Below, in pieces: positions 8,662-17,304 of a stretch of 33,099 nucleotides of DNA. The DNA is from Nocardia takedensis NBRC 100417 (GTDB lineage Bacteria; Actinomycetota; Actinomycetes; Mycobacteriales; Mycobacteriaceae). Every line of letters begins with the position of its first letter. The first letter of the stretch is position 1. The notes beneath the pieces were generated by a model. The model made no database searches. It saw only the letters and a program-made list of their open reading frames with translations, and was not told the origin of the DNA. Made by a program: the position numbers and the translations under genes. Location of the stretch: the NCBI RefSeq assembly GCF_000308695.1, contig NZ_BAGG01000055.1, positions 1-33,099 of the forward strand, in the 5' to 3' direction.

Positions 8662-8667
8662 TATGAT
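8662..8667 (+). promoter_or_regulatory. -10 promoter element candidate (TATGAT) upstream of desaturase
   Basis: A good sigma-70-like TATGAT lies in the 144-base gap after the P450, a locally AT-rich patch. It overlaps an alternative ATG at 8663, which makes that ATG an unlikely start and supports ATG 8717 for the desaturase. The -35 region is poor. It suggests an internal promoter in the operon. Confidence 0.4.
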
Positions 8668-8716
8668 CGAAATTCATAGCTGCCCAATCGTATTCGGTGT
8701 GGGGTGTAGATCTGTC

Positions 8717-9661
8717 ATGACCGAAGAAAATGTTCTGGACGAGGCCCGTGCCCCGCGCAGAAAAACCATCAGCAGTCCGTATATCCACAAGCTCCAGCGC
8801 AGGCACTTCCTGCTCTTCGATGTCGCGCCGATCATCGGCACCGTCGTCGCGCTCGGCTTCCTGTTCGTCCGCCCGTTCGGATGGCTGGAATTCTCCTTGC
8901 TGTTCGCGTTCTGGTTGGTGACCGGCCTGGGGGTGACCGTCGGTTATCACCGGCTCTTCACCCATCGCACGTTCAAGGCCAAGCCGTGGGTCACCTACGC
9001 GCTGGCCATCGCCGGGTCGATGGCGGGCCAAGGGCCGGTGATCTCCTGGGTGGCGCTGCATCGCCGCCATCACGAATACAGCGACCGCGAAGGCGACCCG
9101 CATTCGCCGAACCTGTCCGGCGGCGGTCTCAAGGGCGCGCTGACCGGCCTGGTCCATTCGCATTTCCTCTGGATGCGCCGCCACGAATACCCCAATGTCG
9201 TGCACTACGCCCCGGACCTGATCAAGGATCGCGGCCTGGTCAAGGTCGCGCGCCTGTACTACTGGTGGGTGGGTCTGGGCCTGCTGATCCCGACCGTCGT
9301 CGGCGGCCTGGTCACCTTGAGTTGGCAAGGCGCGGTGAGCGGCCTGCTCTGGGGCGGATTCGTCCGCATCTTCGTGCTCGAGCACATCGTGTGGGCGATC
9401 AATTCCTTCCTGCACATGTTCGGCACCAAGCCCTACGAATCGCGCGAGAACAGCCGCAACGGCGGAATATTCGCGCTGGCGACCCTGGGCGAATCGTGGC
9501 ACAACAATCACCACGCCTTCCCCGAATCGCCGTCCTTCGGATTGGACTGGTACCGGCTCGATCCCGGTTTCTGGCTCATCCGGATCCTGTCCGTCACGGG
9601 ATTGGCCTGGGATCTGAAAATGCCCTCCGAGGCGCGCATGGCCGCCAAGCGGATCGCCTGA
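8717..9661 (+). CDS. Membrane fatty acid desaturase (acyl-CoA/acyl-ACP desaturase, DesA/JamB-like)
   Basis: 314 residues. It has the three histidine boxes of membrane di-iron desaturases: HRLFTH (residues 78-83), HRRHH (115-119) and HNNHH (262-266), plus the extra His in NSFLHMFG (about 233) seen in delta-9-type enzymes. Hydrophobic segments at about 35-50, 58-76, 92-112, 183-200 and 208-228 give the usual membrane hairpins. The reaction is oxygen-dependent insertion of a double bond, or in JamB-type enzymes a triple bond, in an acyl chain. The ATG at 8717 is chosen over 8663 because a TATGAT promoter element overlaps the latter. It is followed 50 bases later by a free-standing ACP, and the cluster also holds a FAAL. 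This set is shared with alkyne and polyyne starter pathways. Simple desaturation remains the default reading. Confidence 0.9.
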   Translation: MTEENVLDEARAPRRKTISSPYIHKLQRRHFLLFDVAPIIGTVVALGFLFVRPFGWLEFSLLFAFWLVTGLGVTVGYHRLFTHRTFKAKPWVTYALAIAGSMAGQGPVISWVALHRRHHEYSDREGDPHSPNLSGGGLKGALTGLVHSHFLWMRRHEYPNVVHYAPDLIKDRGLVKVARLYYWWVGLGLLIPTVVGGLVTLSWQGAVSGLLWGGFVRIFVLEHIVWAINSFLHMFGTKPYESRENSRNGGIFALATLGESWHNNHHAFPESPSFGLDWYRLDPGFWLIRILSVTGLAWDLKMPSEARMAAKRIA

Positions 9662-9711
9662 TCCGAGTCGTTCCGCACCCTCTCATCCGACGCAGCCCGA
9701 AGGAAGAAATC

Positions 9712-9969
9712 GTGGACACCAGTAAAGAAGCGATCGTCCGTTGGTGCCAGGAATATCTCGCCAACCTGCTCGAGGTGCCCGCCGAGAGCATCGATCCCAC
9801 CGCGGATTTCGACAAGCTCGGCGTCGATTCGGCCCTGGCCGTCGCACTGCTGATCGAGGTCGAGGAGCGCTACGGCGTCGACCTGGCGCCCGAGGACCTG
9901 TTCGAGAACCCCAATCTCGACGCGGTCGCCGCCTACCTGCATCAGCAGAGTCCGAAGACCGTGGCGTGA
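9712..9969 (+). CDS. Free-standing acyl carrier protein
   Basis: 85 residues with GTG start behind AGGAAG (9701-9706, 5-base spacing). The phosphopantetheine site is LGVDSALAV with Ser at residue 40, followed by the acidic helix III region EEVEERYGVDLAPEDLF-like in layout. It carries an acyl chain as a thioester. It sits between the desaturase and the methyltransferase, so the acyl chain is probably modified while bound to this ACP. The FAAL in the same operon is the obvious loading enzyme. It is separate from the ACPs expected in the upstream synthase. Confidence 0.92.
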   Translation: MDTSKEAIVRWCQEYLANLLEVPAESIDPTADFDKLGVDSALAVALLIEVEERYGVDLAPEDLFENPNLDAVAAYLHQQSPKTVA

Positions 9970-9971
9970 TC

Positions 9972-10865
9972 ATGTCGGCCTCGATCGGCACGGCCCGCAC
10001 CGAGGCCGCCGCGGCGGCCATCCGGCACCACTACGACGCGGGCAACGAGTTCTACCGGCTGTGGTTGGACTCCTCGCTGTCCTACTCCTGCGCCTGGCGC
10101 GAGAAGCCCGACGACACACTGGAACTGGCGCAGGAGAACAAGCTGCGCCACCACCTCGACGCGGTGGATTCCGCGGGCGCGGAATCGGTGCTCGACATCG
10201 GGTGCGGGTGGGGCGCGATCCTGCAACGGCTGTCCGGGCGCGGCGTCGCGCGTTCGGTCGGTCTCACCCTGAGCCCGAAACAGGCCGAGTACGTGAACTC
10301 CCTCGGCCTGCCCGGGGTCTCGGTGCGGTTGGAGAATTGGCTGGACTACCGACCGGAGCGGCCCTTCGACGGCATCATCTCCATCGGCGCGTTCGAGCAT
10401 TTCGCCACCCCCGAGGATTCCCCCGAACAGAAGATCGCCGTCTACCGGGAGTTCTTCGAGCGGTGCCGGGACTGGCTGCGCCCCGGCGGCGCGCTGTCGT
10501 TGCAGACCATCGCCTACGCGAACATGGCGCGCGAGCAGGCGAGTTCGTTCATGCAGCAGGAGATCTTCCCCGACGCGGATCTGCCGACGCTCGCCGAGAT
10601 CACCGCGGCGGCGGAGGGGATCTTCGAGGTGCGCTCGCTGAGCAACGGCAGACTGGACTACGCCTGGACCTGCGGCGAATGGGCGCGCAGGCTGCGCGAG
10701 AACCGCGAGGCCGCCACGGAATTGGTCGGAGCCGAGCAGGTCGCGCGCTACCAGCGCTACCTGAAGCTGTCGGCGCTGGGCTTCCGGATGGGCAAGATCG
10801 GCCTGCTGCGTCTGGTCATGACGCCCTACGGCAGCGGGTTCTTCAGCACCGAGGCCGGCCGATGA
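9972..10865 (+). CDS. SAM methyltransferase of the cyclopropane fatty acid/mycolic acid synthase family
   Basis: 297 residues. The N-terminal HHYDAGNEFYRLWLD followed by SYSCAW is the family hallmark. SAM motif I is VLDIGCGWGA, and IGAFEHF corresponds to the conserved FEH Glu/His of the bicarbonate-binding active site. The C-terminal third, with Y..TCGEWARRL, is more divergent. Relatives add a methylene from S-adenosylmethionine to an alkene to give cyclopropane, or make methyl-branched and oxygenated variants. Two bases separate it from the ACP stop, and it overlaps the next P450 (ATGA). This arrangement suggests it acts on an ACP-bound alkene made by the desaturase; that is inference. Simple C- or O-methylation is an alternative. 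Confidence 0.87.
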   Translation: MSASIGTARTEAAAAAIRHHYDAGNEFYRLWLDSSLSYSCAWREKPDDTLELAQENKLRHHLDAVDSAGAESVLDIGCGWGAILQRLSGRGVARSVGLTLSPKQAEYVNSLGLPGVSVRLENWLDYRPERPFDGIISIGAFEHFATPEDSPEQKIAVYREFFERCRDWLRPGGALSLQTIAYANMAREQASSFMQQEIFPDADLPTLAEITAAAEGIFEVRSLSNGRLDYAWTCGEWARRLRENREAATELVGAEQVARYQRYLKLSALGFRMGKIGLLRLVMTPYGSGFFSTEAGR

Positions 10866-12118
10866 CCACGCAGACGCCCGACCCGGTGGCCGCGCCCCGC
10901 CGGGTCCGGTTCAATCCGTTCAGCCCGGATTTCCGCCGCGACCCGTATCCCATGTACGAACAGTTGCGCGAACACGCGCCGGTGCTGAAATCCCTGGGCA
11001 CCTGGGTGCTCACCCGGCACGCCGACGTGCGCGCGGTCCTGCACGACCGCTCCTTCAGCGCCGGGTTGATCCCGAGTCTGGTCTCCGAACAGGCGCGCAA
11101 ACTCGGCCAGAGCGATATCGGGCGCGTCGAACGGCTCGGTCGTAAATCGTTGGTGTTCACCGACAATCCCGATCACGCGCGGTTGCGCGGACTGGTCAAC
11201 CGGGTGTTCACCGCCCGCCGCGTCGCCGAATTGCGCCCGCTGGTGCGACGGGTGAGCGAGGCGCTGTTGGCGCCCGCGCTGGCGACGGGGGAGTTCGACG
11301 TCATCGCCGATCTGGCCGCGCCGCTGCCGATCACGGTGCTGTGCGAGTGGATGGACCTGCCGCCGTCGCTGCGCGAACGGGTCGGCCCGTGGACCCACGA
11401 CATCCGGTTCCTGCTGGAACCGGGTCTGATGAAGGCCGCCGACTTCGCGCGGGTGGTCGAGGTGGTCGAATCCTTCGCCGAGGCGCTGTCGGAGGTCCTC
11501 GAACAGCGTAAGGCCACGCCCGGCGACGACCTGATCAGCGAACTGCTGACCGCGCGCACCGGCGGCGGGGACAGCCTGGCCGACGAGGAACTGGTCTTCG
11601 TCTGCATCATGTGCTTCGTCGCGGGCAACGAGACCACCAAATCGCTCATCGGCAACGGCGCGCTGGCGCTGCTGCGCCATCCCGATCAGGTCGAGACATT
11701 GCGCGAGCGGCCGGAATCGGCCCGTGCCGCGGTGATCGAAGCGCTGCGCTACGACAGCCCGTTGCAGTTGACCAAACGCCTGGCGACCCGTGACGTGGAG
11801 ATCGGCGGGACGACCATCCCCGAAGGCGATCAGGTCATGGTGTGCATGGGCGCGGCCAATCGCGATCCGGCGGTGTTCGAGCGTCCCGACACGTTCGACA
11901 TCACCCGTCCCGGTGGCGATCATCTCGCCTTCGGGCACGGCATGCACGGGTGCCTGGGCGGGACGCTGGCCGAACTCCAGGCCGAGATCGCGCTCGGCCG
12001 ACTGTTCGGCGGCCCGGAGCGGCTCACCCTCGCCTCGGACGAATTGACGTGGCAGAACCACAGTTTCATCGTGCGCGGCCTGACCGCGCTGCCGGTGTCG
12101 ATCGGCGTGCGGTCGTGA
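10862..12118 (+). CDS. Cytochrome P450 (second of three)
   Basis: 418 residues, start ATG overlapping the methyltransferase stop. The I-helix motif is AGNETT, the ExxR is EALRYDSP, and the heme loop is [15 protein letters not shown] with the ligand Cys at about residue 364. [20 protein letters not shown] is the usual C-helix block. Glycine precedes the Cys where most family members have His or Arg (HGC rather than HxC/RxC); this is allowed in other P450s. It is translationally coupled on both sides. It is probably an oxidative tailoring enzyme on a lipid or polyketide chain, with electrons from the reductase at 6382 or from elsewhere in the genome. Confidence 0.93.
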   Translation: MTTQTPDPVAAPRRVRFNPFSPDFRRDPYPMYEQLREHAPVLKSLGTWVLTRHADVRAVLHDRSFSAGLIPSLVSEQARKLGQSDIGRVERLGRKSLVFTDNPDHARLRGLVNRVFTARRVAELRPLVRRVSEALLAPALATGEFDVIADLAAPLPITVLCEWMDLPPSLRERVGPWTHDIRFLLEPGLMKAADFARVVEVVESFAEALSEVLEQRKATPGDDLISELLTARTGGGDSLADEELVFVCIMCFVAGNETTKSLIGNGALALLRHPDQVETLRERPESARAAVIEALRYDSPLQLTKRLATRDVEIGGTTIPEGDQVMVCMGAANRDPAVFERPDTFDITRPGGDHLAFGHGMHGCLGGTLAELQAEIALGRLFGGPERLTLASDELTWQNHSFIVRGLTALPVSIGVRS

Positions 12119-12855
12119 CGGAGACGACCCGCGCGCGGCAGAGCCTGCTGCGTCACGAAGGCATCGACGCGCCGCTGCGCCTGGTGTGCCTGCCGCACGC
12201 CGGGGCGGGCGCGTCCTCGTTCACCCGGTGGCGCGATCTGTTCGGTCCCGGCATCGCGGTGGTGCGGGTGCAACTGCCCGGCCGCGAGGATGTCGCGGGC
12301 AGCGCGCCGCTGCGTCGGGTCGGCGAGGCCGTCGAGCAGTTGACCGACGAACTCGCGCCCTGGGCGGGCCCGGAACTGGCCCTCTACGGGCACAGCATGG
12401 GCGCGCTGGTGGCCTTCGAGGTGGCGCGGGCGCTCACCGCGGCGGGCACGCCGCCGCGGCACCTGTTCGTCTCCGGCAGGCGGGCCCCGCATCGCGCGCC
12501 CGGCCGCGCCCCGATCCACCACCTGCCCGACGCCGAGTTCGCGGCGGCGCTGGCGGCGATCGGCGCGTTCGGCGTCGCCGCGCGCAGCGCGTCGTTCCTG
12601 CGCTACGCGCTGCCGCTGGTGCGCGCCGACCTCGAACTGTCCGAGGAGTACACCCACACCCGCCTGCCCCGGTTGAGCTGCCCGCTGACCGCCTTCTACG
12701 GCACCGAGGACCCGGTGGTCGCCCCCGCCGAGATCGTGGCGTGGCACGAGTTGAGCGACGGACCGTTCGCGATCCACGAGTACTCCGGCGACCACCTGTT
12801 CCACCACGCGCACCGCGAAGCCATCGCGGCGCGGATCACCGCGGCTCTGGAATGA
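12115..12855 (+). CDS. Type II thioesterase
   Basis: 246 residues, GTG start overlapping the P450 stop (GTGA). The N-terminal [17 protein letters not shown], the nucleophile GHSMGA (Ser about residue 94), the GTEDP acid region and GDHLFHH (catalytic His) are those of discrete type II thioesterases (GrsT/TesA-like). These remove stalled or wrong acyl groups from carrier proteins of polyketide or peptide synthases. Its presence supports a working assembly line with phosphopantetheine-bound intermediates here. It is coupled to the FAAL by an ATGA overlap. Confidence 0.92.
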   Translation: MTETTRARQSLLRHEGIDAPLRLVCLPHAGAGASSFTRWRDLFGPGIAVVRVQLPGREDVAGSAPLRRVGEAVEQLTDELAPWAGPELALYGHSMGALVAFEVARALTAAGTPPRHLFVSGRRAPHRAPGRAPIHHLPDAEFAAALAAIGAFGVAARSASFLRYALPLVRADLELSEEYTHTRLPRLSCPLTAFYGTEDPVVAPAEIVAWHELSDGPFAIHEYSGDHLFHHAHREAIAARITAALE

Positions 12856-14582
12856 GGACCGACGTGCAGTTGCTTCCCGATGTCCTGCGGCGGCGCGCCG
12901 CCGACGAACCCGACCGCACCGCCTACCTGTTCCTCGACGACGCGGGCGCCGAGACCGACGGCCTGACCTACCGCGAACTGCACGCGCGCGCGCTCGCGGT
13001 GGCCGGTGCGCTGCGGCAACGGTGCGCGCCCGGCGACCGCGCGCTGCTGGTGTTCCCGCAGTGCCTGGACTTCATCGTCGCCTACTTCGGCTGCCTCTAC
13101 GCGGGCGTGATCGCGGTGCCGGTCAATCCGCCCCGCCACACCGGCGTGCAGGAGTCCACCCGCGCCGTCCTGGCCGACTGCGCGCCCACCGCGGTGCTGA
13201 GCCTGGCGGCGCTGCTGGAACCGCTGCGACTGGGTCTGGGCCCGCTCTGCACCGCGCGGGAGTGGATCGCCGCCGACGCGCCCGGCGAGTCGGCGGGATT
13301 CGTCGCGGAACCGCTCGACCCGGATTCGATCGCCTTCCTCCAGTACACCTCGGGGTCGACCTCGACGCCCAAAGGCGTCATGGTCACCCATCGCAACCTG
13401 GTCGCCAACGAGGAGATGATCCGCGACGCGTTCGGCCACGACCGCGACTCCACCGTGGTCGGCTGGGCCCCGTTCTTCCACGACCAGGGCCTGATCGGCA
13501 ATGTGCTGCAACCGCTGTACGTGGGCATGACCGCCGTGCTCATGTCGCCGGTGAGCTTCATCCGCCGCCCGCTGCTGTGGCTGACCGCGATCACCCGCTA
13601 CCGCGCCCACACCAGCGGCGGACCCAATTTCGCCTTCGACGCCTGCGTCGCGCGCGCCACCGCCGCCGCCACACCGCCCGAACTGGATCTGAGCAGTTGG
13701 AAGGTCGCCTTCAACGGCGCCGAGCCGATCCGGGGCGAGACCTTGGACCGCTTCGCGAAGACCTTCGCCCCCTTCGGCTTCGACGAGGCGGCGCTGTATC
13801 CCTGCTACGGCCTGGCGGAGTCGACGCTGCTGAGTTCGGCGAGCGCGAAAGGCCGCGGCGCGATCCGACTCGCCGCCGACGTGGTCGCGCTGGGCGAACG
13901 TCGCTACGCCCCGCCCGAGGGCGAGAGCCGGGTCTTGGTCGGCTCGGGGGCGATCCTGCCGGGGGAGCGGGTGCATCTGGTCGATCCCGCGACCGGCGCG
14001 GACTGCGCGCCCGATCAGGCCGGGGAGATCTGGGTCAGCGGTGACCACGTCGCCGCCGGGTACTGGCGCAATCCCGAAGCCACCGAAGCCACCTTCCGCG
14101 CCCGCCGCGCCGCCGATCCCGAGCGCACCTACCTGCGCACCGGCGACCTCGGCCTGCTCGTGGACGGTGAACTGTACGTGGTCGGCAGGCTCAAGGACAT
14201 GGTCATCATCCGCGGGCGCAACTACTATCCCCACGACATCGAACACACCGTCCAACGCGCGCATCCCGCGTTGCGGGCGGGCGGCACCGCGGCGTTCGCG
14301 GCGCCGGGGCGCGACGGTGACAAACTCGTCGTCGTGCAGGAGATCCGGCGCGAATACGCCGGTGACGACAGCGATATCGCGGGCGAGATCCGCGCCGCGG
14401 TACTGCGTGAACACGATCTCGCCCTGGGCGAGCTGGTGCTGACCGTCGCGGGCAGCCTCCAGAAGACCAGCAGCGGCAAGATCATGCGCGCCGCGGCGCG
14501 ACAGCGGCACCTGGCGGCCGGATTCGAGATCTGGACGCCGAACCGAACCGACACATCCGTGGAACGAGCACCGAGGAGCTGA
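12852..14582 (+). CDS. Fatty acyl-AMP ligase (FAAL)
   Basis: 576 residues. ANL-superfamily motifs are [16 protein letters not shown] (about residues 165-180), [12 protein letters not shown] and [12 protein letters not shown]. The TGDLG strand, [20 protein letters not shown] and the C-terminal KTSSGKIMR Lys region follow. The CYGLAESTL and NYYPHDIE forms are those of FAALs rather than CoA ligases. FAALs activate free fatty acids as acyl-adenylates and pass them straight to an ACP for polyketide or lipopeptide synthesis. The free-standing ACP at 9712 is the likely acceptor. ATG overlaps the thioesterase stop. Cytosolic. Confidence 0.93.
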   Translation: MRTDVQLLPDVLRRRAADEPDRTAYLFLDDAGAETDGLTYRELHARALAVAGALRQRCAPGDRALLVFPQCLDFIVAYFGCLYAGVIAVPVNPPRHTGVQESTRAVLADCAPTAVLSLAALLEPLRLGLGPLCTAREWIAADAPGESAGFVAEPLDPDSIAFLQYTSGSTSTPKGVMVTHRNLVANEEMIRDAFGHDRDSTVVGWAPFFHDQGLIGNVLQPLYVGMTAVLMSPVSFIRRPLLWLTAITRYRAHTSGGPNFAFDACVARATAAATPPELDLSSWKVAFNGAEPIRGETLDRFAKTFAPFGFDEAALYPCYGLAESTLLSSASAKGRGAIRLAADVVALGERRYAPPEGESRVLVGSGAILPGERVHLVDPATGADCAPDQAGEIWVSGDHVAAGYWRNPEATEATFRARRAADPERTYLRTGDLGLLVDGELYVVGRLKDMVIIRGRNYYPHDIEHTVQRAHPALRAGGTAAFAAPGRDGDKLVVVQEIRREYAGDDSDIAGEIRAAVLREHDLALGELVLTVAGSLQKTSSGKIMRAAARQRHLAAGFEIWTPNRTDTSVERAPRS

Positions 14583-14586
14583 CAGC

Positions 14587-15033
14587 GTGGCGACGTGGCA
14601 AGCGGCACATCCGGATTACGAGGCAGTGGTGACGGGGGTGGTGCTCAGCATGCCCGCCGCGAAACATCTCGGTTTCGAGTTCGGCCGGGTCGCGCCGGGC
14701 GAGGCCGAGATCATCCAGCCGCGCCGGCCCGAACTCACCCAGCACGACGGATTCTTCCAGGGCGGGGTGCTCGGATCGCTGGCCGACTTCGCCGCGGGTT
14801 CGGCCGCGGGCACGCTGTTGCAGCCCGGCTGGGGCAACATGACCATCGACTACACCGTCAAGATCCTGGCCCCCGCCAAGGGGGAGAAGGTCGTGGCGCG
14901 CGGGCGGGTGATCAAGCCGGGCGCGCTGATCACCATCGCCGCGGCCGAGGTGTACTCGGTGCAGGACGACGACGAGACCTTGTGCGCCACAGCGCTGGTG
15001 ACGATGCGCAACGTGAAGATGTTCAACTCCTGA
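14587..15033 (+). CDS. PaaI-family hotdog thioesterase
   Basis: 148 residues, GTG start behind GAGGAG (14574-14579). The central QHDGFFQGGVLGSLADFAAG is the PaaI-type hotdog helix with its conserved Gly-Gly turn. MTIDYTVKILAPAKGEKVVA is the following strand pair. Hydrolyses acyl thioesters. It is the second hotdog thioesterase of the cluster; the other is at 4493 in the leftward operon. The two differ in length and sequence and so are probably not redundant. It lies 4 bases after the FAAL. Confidence 0.86.
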   Translation: MATWQAAHPDYEAVVTGVVLSMPAAKHLGFEFGRVAPGEAEIIQPRRPELTQHDGFFQGGVLGSLADFAAGSAAGTLLQPGWGNMTIDYTVKILAPAKGEKVVARGRVIKPGALITIAAAEVYSVQDDDETLCATALVTMRNVKMFNS

Positions 15034-15064
15034 GACCATTCGACCGACGACCGTTCGAAAACTC

Positions 15065-15071
15065 GAGGTGG
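15065..15071 (+). promoter_or_regulatory. Ribosome binding site fixing the start of the third P450
   Basis: GAGGTGG lies 5 bases before GTG 15077. The alternative GTG at 15068 is inside this sequence and has no good site of its own, so 15077 is preferred. Confidence 0.5.
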
Positions 15072-15076
15072 CCGCC

Positions 15077-16285
15077 GTGTGCGCCGAGACCTACGTCTAT
15101 GACCCCTTCGCCCCGGGCTTCTCCGAGAACCCCTATCCGCACTACCGCGAATTGCGTTCGGTCGCACCGGCCTACGAGCATCCGCTCGGGTTCTGGATCG
15201 TCTCGCGCTACGCCGAGGTCGCCGAACTGCAACGTTCGGCGCACTCGGTGGACGAGAAGTATCTGACCCGGCTGCCCGCGTGGAAGAGCGATTCCGCCGA
15301 CATCGGCAAACGCAACCGCATGATGGGCGGGCTGTCGCTGCTGGACCAGGATCCGCCCGACCACACCCGCCTGCGGAAACTGGTCGCCAAGACCTTCACC
15401 CCGCGCGCGGTGGGCGCGCTGCGCCCCCGGATGGAAGAACTGGTCACCGGGGCGCTGGACCGCATCGAGGCCGCGGGCACGGCCGACGTGGTCGCCGAAC
15501 TGGCCTTTCCGGTGCCGTTCACCGTCATCTCCGAACTGCTCGGCATCTCCGTGGTCGAGCACACCCGACTGCGCGCCTTGGTCGCCACGCTGGTGCTGGC
15601 CCTGGAACCGCTGCCCGATCCCGAACTCCAGGCGCGCGTGCGCGCGGCCGACGCCGAGTTGACCGCGATGATCCGCGAGCAGGTGCGTCACAAACGCGAC
15701 AAACCCGCCGAGGACCTGCTGACCGCGCTGATCGCCGCAGAGGACGACGGCGACGTGTTGAGCGAGGACGAACTGGTCGCCCAGGTCATGCTGCTCTACA
15801 TCGCGGGCCACGAGACCACGGTCAACCTGCTGGCCAACGGAATCCACGCGTTGCTGCGTCACCCCGACCAGGCGCGGCGGTTGCGCGCGGAGCCGGAACT
15901 GGCCGACAACGCCGTGGAGGAGGTGCTGCGCTACGACTCGCCCGTGCACCTGATGCGACGGGTCACGGTGGCCCCCTGGTCAGCGGGCGGCGTCGAGATC
16001 CCCGCGGGCAGTTGGGTCATCGGCTGTCTCGGCTCGGCCAACCGCGACGCCGGATTCTGGGGCGAGGACGCCGACCTGCTGCGGGTGGACCGGCCCGACG
16101 CGGGCCGCAACGTGTCCTTCGGCGCGGGCGTGCACCACTGTCTCGGTTCGGCGCTGGCCCGGCTCGAGGCGCGGGTGTCGTTGCCGCGCTTCGTCGCCCG
16201 ATTCCCCGACGCCGAGGTGCGCGCGGTGCGCTGGAACGGCAGAATCAACCTGCGCGGACCGGCCGAGTTGTCGATCACCGTGTGA
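15077..16285 (+). CDS. Cytochrome P450 (third of three)
   Basis: 402 residues from the GTG at 15077. The I-helix motif is AGHETT, ExxR is EEVLRYDSPV, and the heme loop is FGAGVHHCLGSALARLE with Cys at about residue 355. The N-terminal YDPFAPGFSENPYPHYRELR and LDQDPPDHTRLRKLVAKTFT are standard. The three P450s share the general bacterial CYP107-like layout but differ in the heme loop and the residue before the ETT, so they are not recent duplicates. It sits between the hotdog thioesterase and an alpha/beta hydrolase. Substrate unknown. Confidence 0.92.
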   Translation: MCAETYVYDPFAPGFSENPYPHYRELRSVAPAYEHPLGFWIVSRYAEVAELQRSAHSVDEKYLTRLPAWKSDSADIGKRNRMMGGLSLLDQDPPDHTRLRKLVAKTFTPRAVGALRPRMEELVTGALDRIEAAGTADVVAELAFPVPFTVISELLGISVVEHTRLRALVATLVLALEPLPDPELQARVRAADAELTAMIREQVRHKRDKPAEDLLTALIAAEDDGDVLSEDELVAQVMLLYIAGHETTVNLLANGIHALLRHPDQARRLRAEPELADNAVEEVLRYDSPVHLMRRVTVAPWSAGGVEIPAGSWVIGCLGSANRDAGFWGEDADLLRVDRPDAGRNVSFGAGVHHCLGSALARLEARVSLPRFVARFPDAEVRAVRWNGRINLRGPAELSITV

Positions 16286-16307
16286 CCGTTCGTTTCCCGG
16301 AGTGTGT

Positions 16308-17138
16308 GTGACCATGCCGACCCTGACAGTCGACGGAGTACCCCTCGGCTACACCGACACCGGTGCGCCCGCGGGCGTGCCCGACGCGGCCACCGTCGTC
16401 TTCGGACACGGACTGCTCTTCGGCGGATGGATGTTCCGCGGGCAGATCGAGATCCTGCGCGGCCAGTACCGCTGCGTGACCTTGGACTGGCGCGGTCAGG
16501 GCGAGACCCCGCCCACTCCCGACGGGTACGACATGGACACGCTGACCCAGGACGCGGTCGGCCTGATCCGCGGTCTGGGCCTGGACCCGGTGCACTGGGT
16601 CGGGCTGTCCATGGGCGGATTCGTCGGGCAGCGACTGGCCGCGCGCCACGGCGCCCTGCTGCGGTCGCTGACGCTGCTCGACACCAGCGCCGAGGCCGAG
16701 GACCCCGCCAAATCCGGGGAGTACAAGCGCCTCGCGCTGGCCTGGCGACTGCTGGGCGGCGCTCCGCTGGTGGGTCGGATCGCCCCGCACATGTTCGGTC
16801 CGGTGTTCCGCGCCGACCCCGACGGGAAGACGGTCGTGCGCGAATGGGCCGACCGGCTGCGACGCGCCGACCGCGCCGCGATCCGCCGGGCCGTGCTCGG
16901 CGTGGCCGACCGCACGGCGGTGGCCGGGGAGATCGGCGCGATCACCATGCCGACGCTGGTGGTGGTCGGCGCGGACGACGTCGCCACCCCACCCGAGAAG
17001 TCCCGGCGGATCGCCGAGTCCGTGGCGGGCTCGCGTCTGCACGTCCTGCCCGACTGCGGCCATTCCAGCGTGCTGGAGCAGCCCGCCGCGGTCACCGCGC
17101 TGCTCAACGAGTTCCTGGCCTCGGTCGACCACCCCTGA
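16308..17138 (+). CDS. Alpha/beta hydrolase
   Basis: 276 residues from GTG 16308, chosen because GGAG (16299-16302) lies 5 bases upstream; ATG 16314 is the alternative. HGLLFGGWMFRGQ gives the oxyanion region, GLSMGG the nucleophile elbow (Ser about 101), VGADDVATPP the acid strand and CGHSSVLEQP the catalytic His. It resembles BioH or haloalkane dehalogenase/esterase-like hydrolases of about 270 residues. It is the last gene of the long rightward operon before a 166-base gap. It could hydrolyse an ester, thioester or lactone of the product, or confer turnover of it. Not the same subfamily as the hydrolase at 3603. Confidence 0.85.
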   Translation: MTMPTLTVDGVPLGYTDTGAPAGVPDAATVVFGHGLLFGGWMFRGQIEILRGQYRCVTLDWRGQGETPPTPDGYDMDTLTQDAVGLIRGLGLDPVHWVGLSMGGFVGQRLAARHGALLRSLTLLDTSAEAEDPAKSGEYKRLALAWRLLGGAPLVGRIAPHMFGPVFRADPDGKTVVREWADRLRRADRAAIRRAVLGVADRTAVAGEIGAITMPTLVVVGADDVATPPEKSRRIAESVAGSRLHVLPDCGHSSVLEQPAAVTALLNEFLASVDHP

Positions 17139-17275
17139 CCTCGCCCGATGCGGGGCCGCCGGTGATGCGGACATACCAGACACCCTGACCTTTCCGCCGC
17201 GCCCCGCGACTCTCTTATCGACCCATTGACGTTGTGCGGCGGAGGTTTCCGGCGACCCCCCGGTGCGCGAAGGTG

Positions 17276-17292
17276 TGCGTGACGTACACGCA
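17276..17292. promoter_or_regulatory. Inverted-repeat operator candidate upstream of the LuxE/EhpF-like gene
   Basis: TGCGTG and CACGCA form perfect 6-bp arms around 5 bases, directly before the GGAGG ribosome binding site at 17296-17300. A TTGACG (-35-like) lies at 17226-17231, but no convincing -10 follows. The 166-base gap before this gene suggests a separate promoter for the last two genes. Confidence 0.35.
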
Positions 17293-17304
17293 GCTGGAGG
17301 GCGC

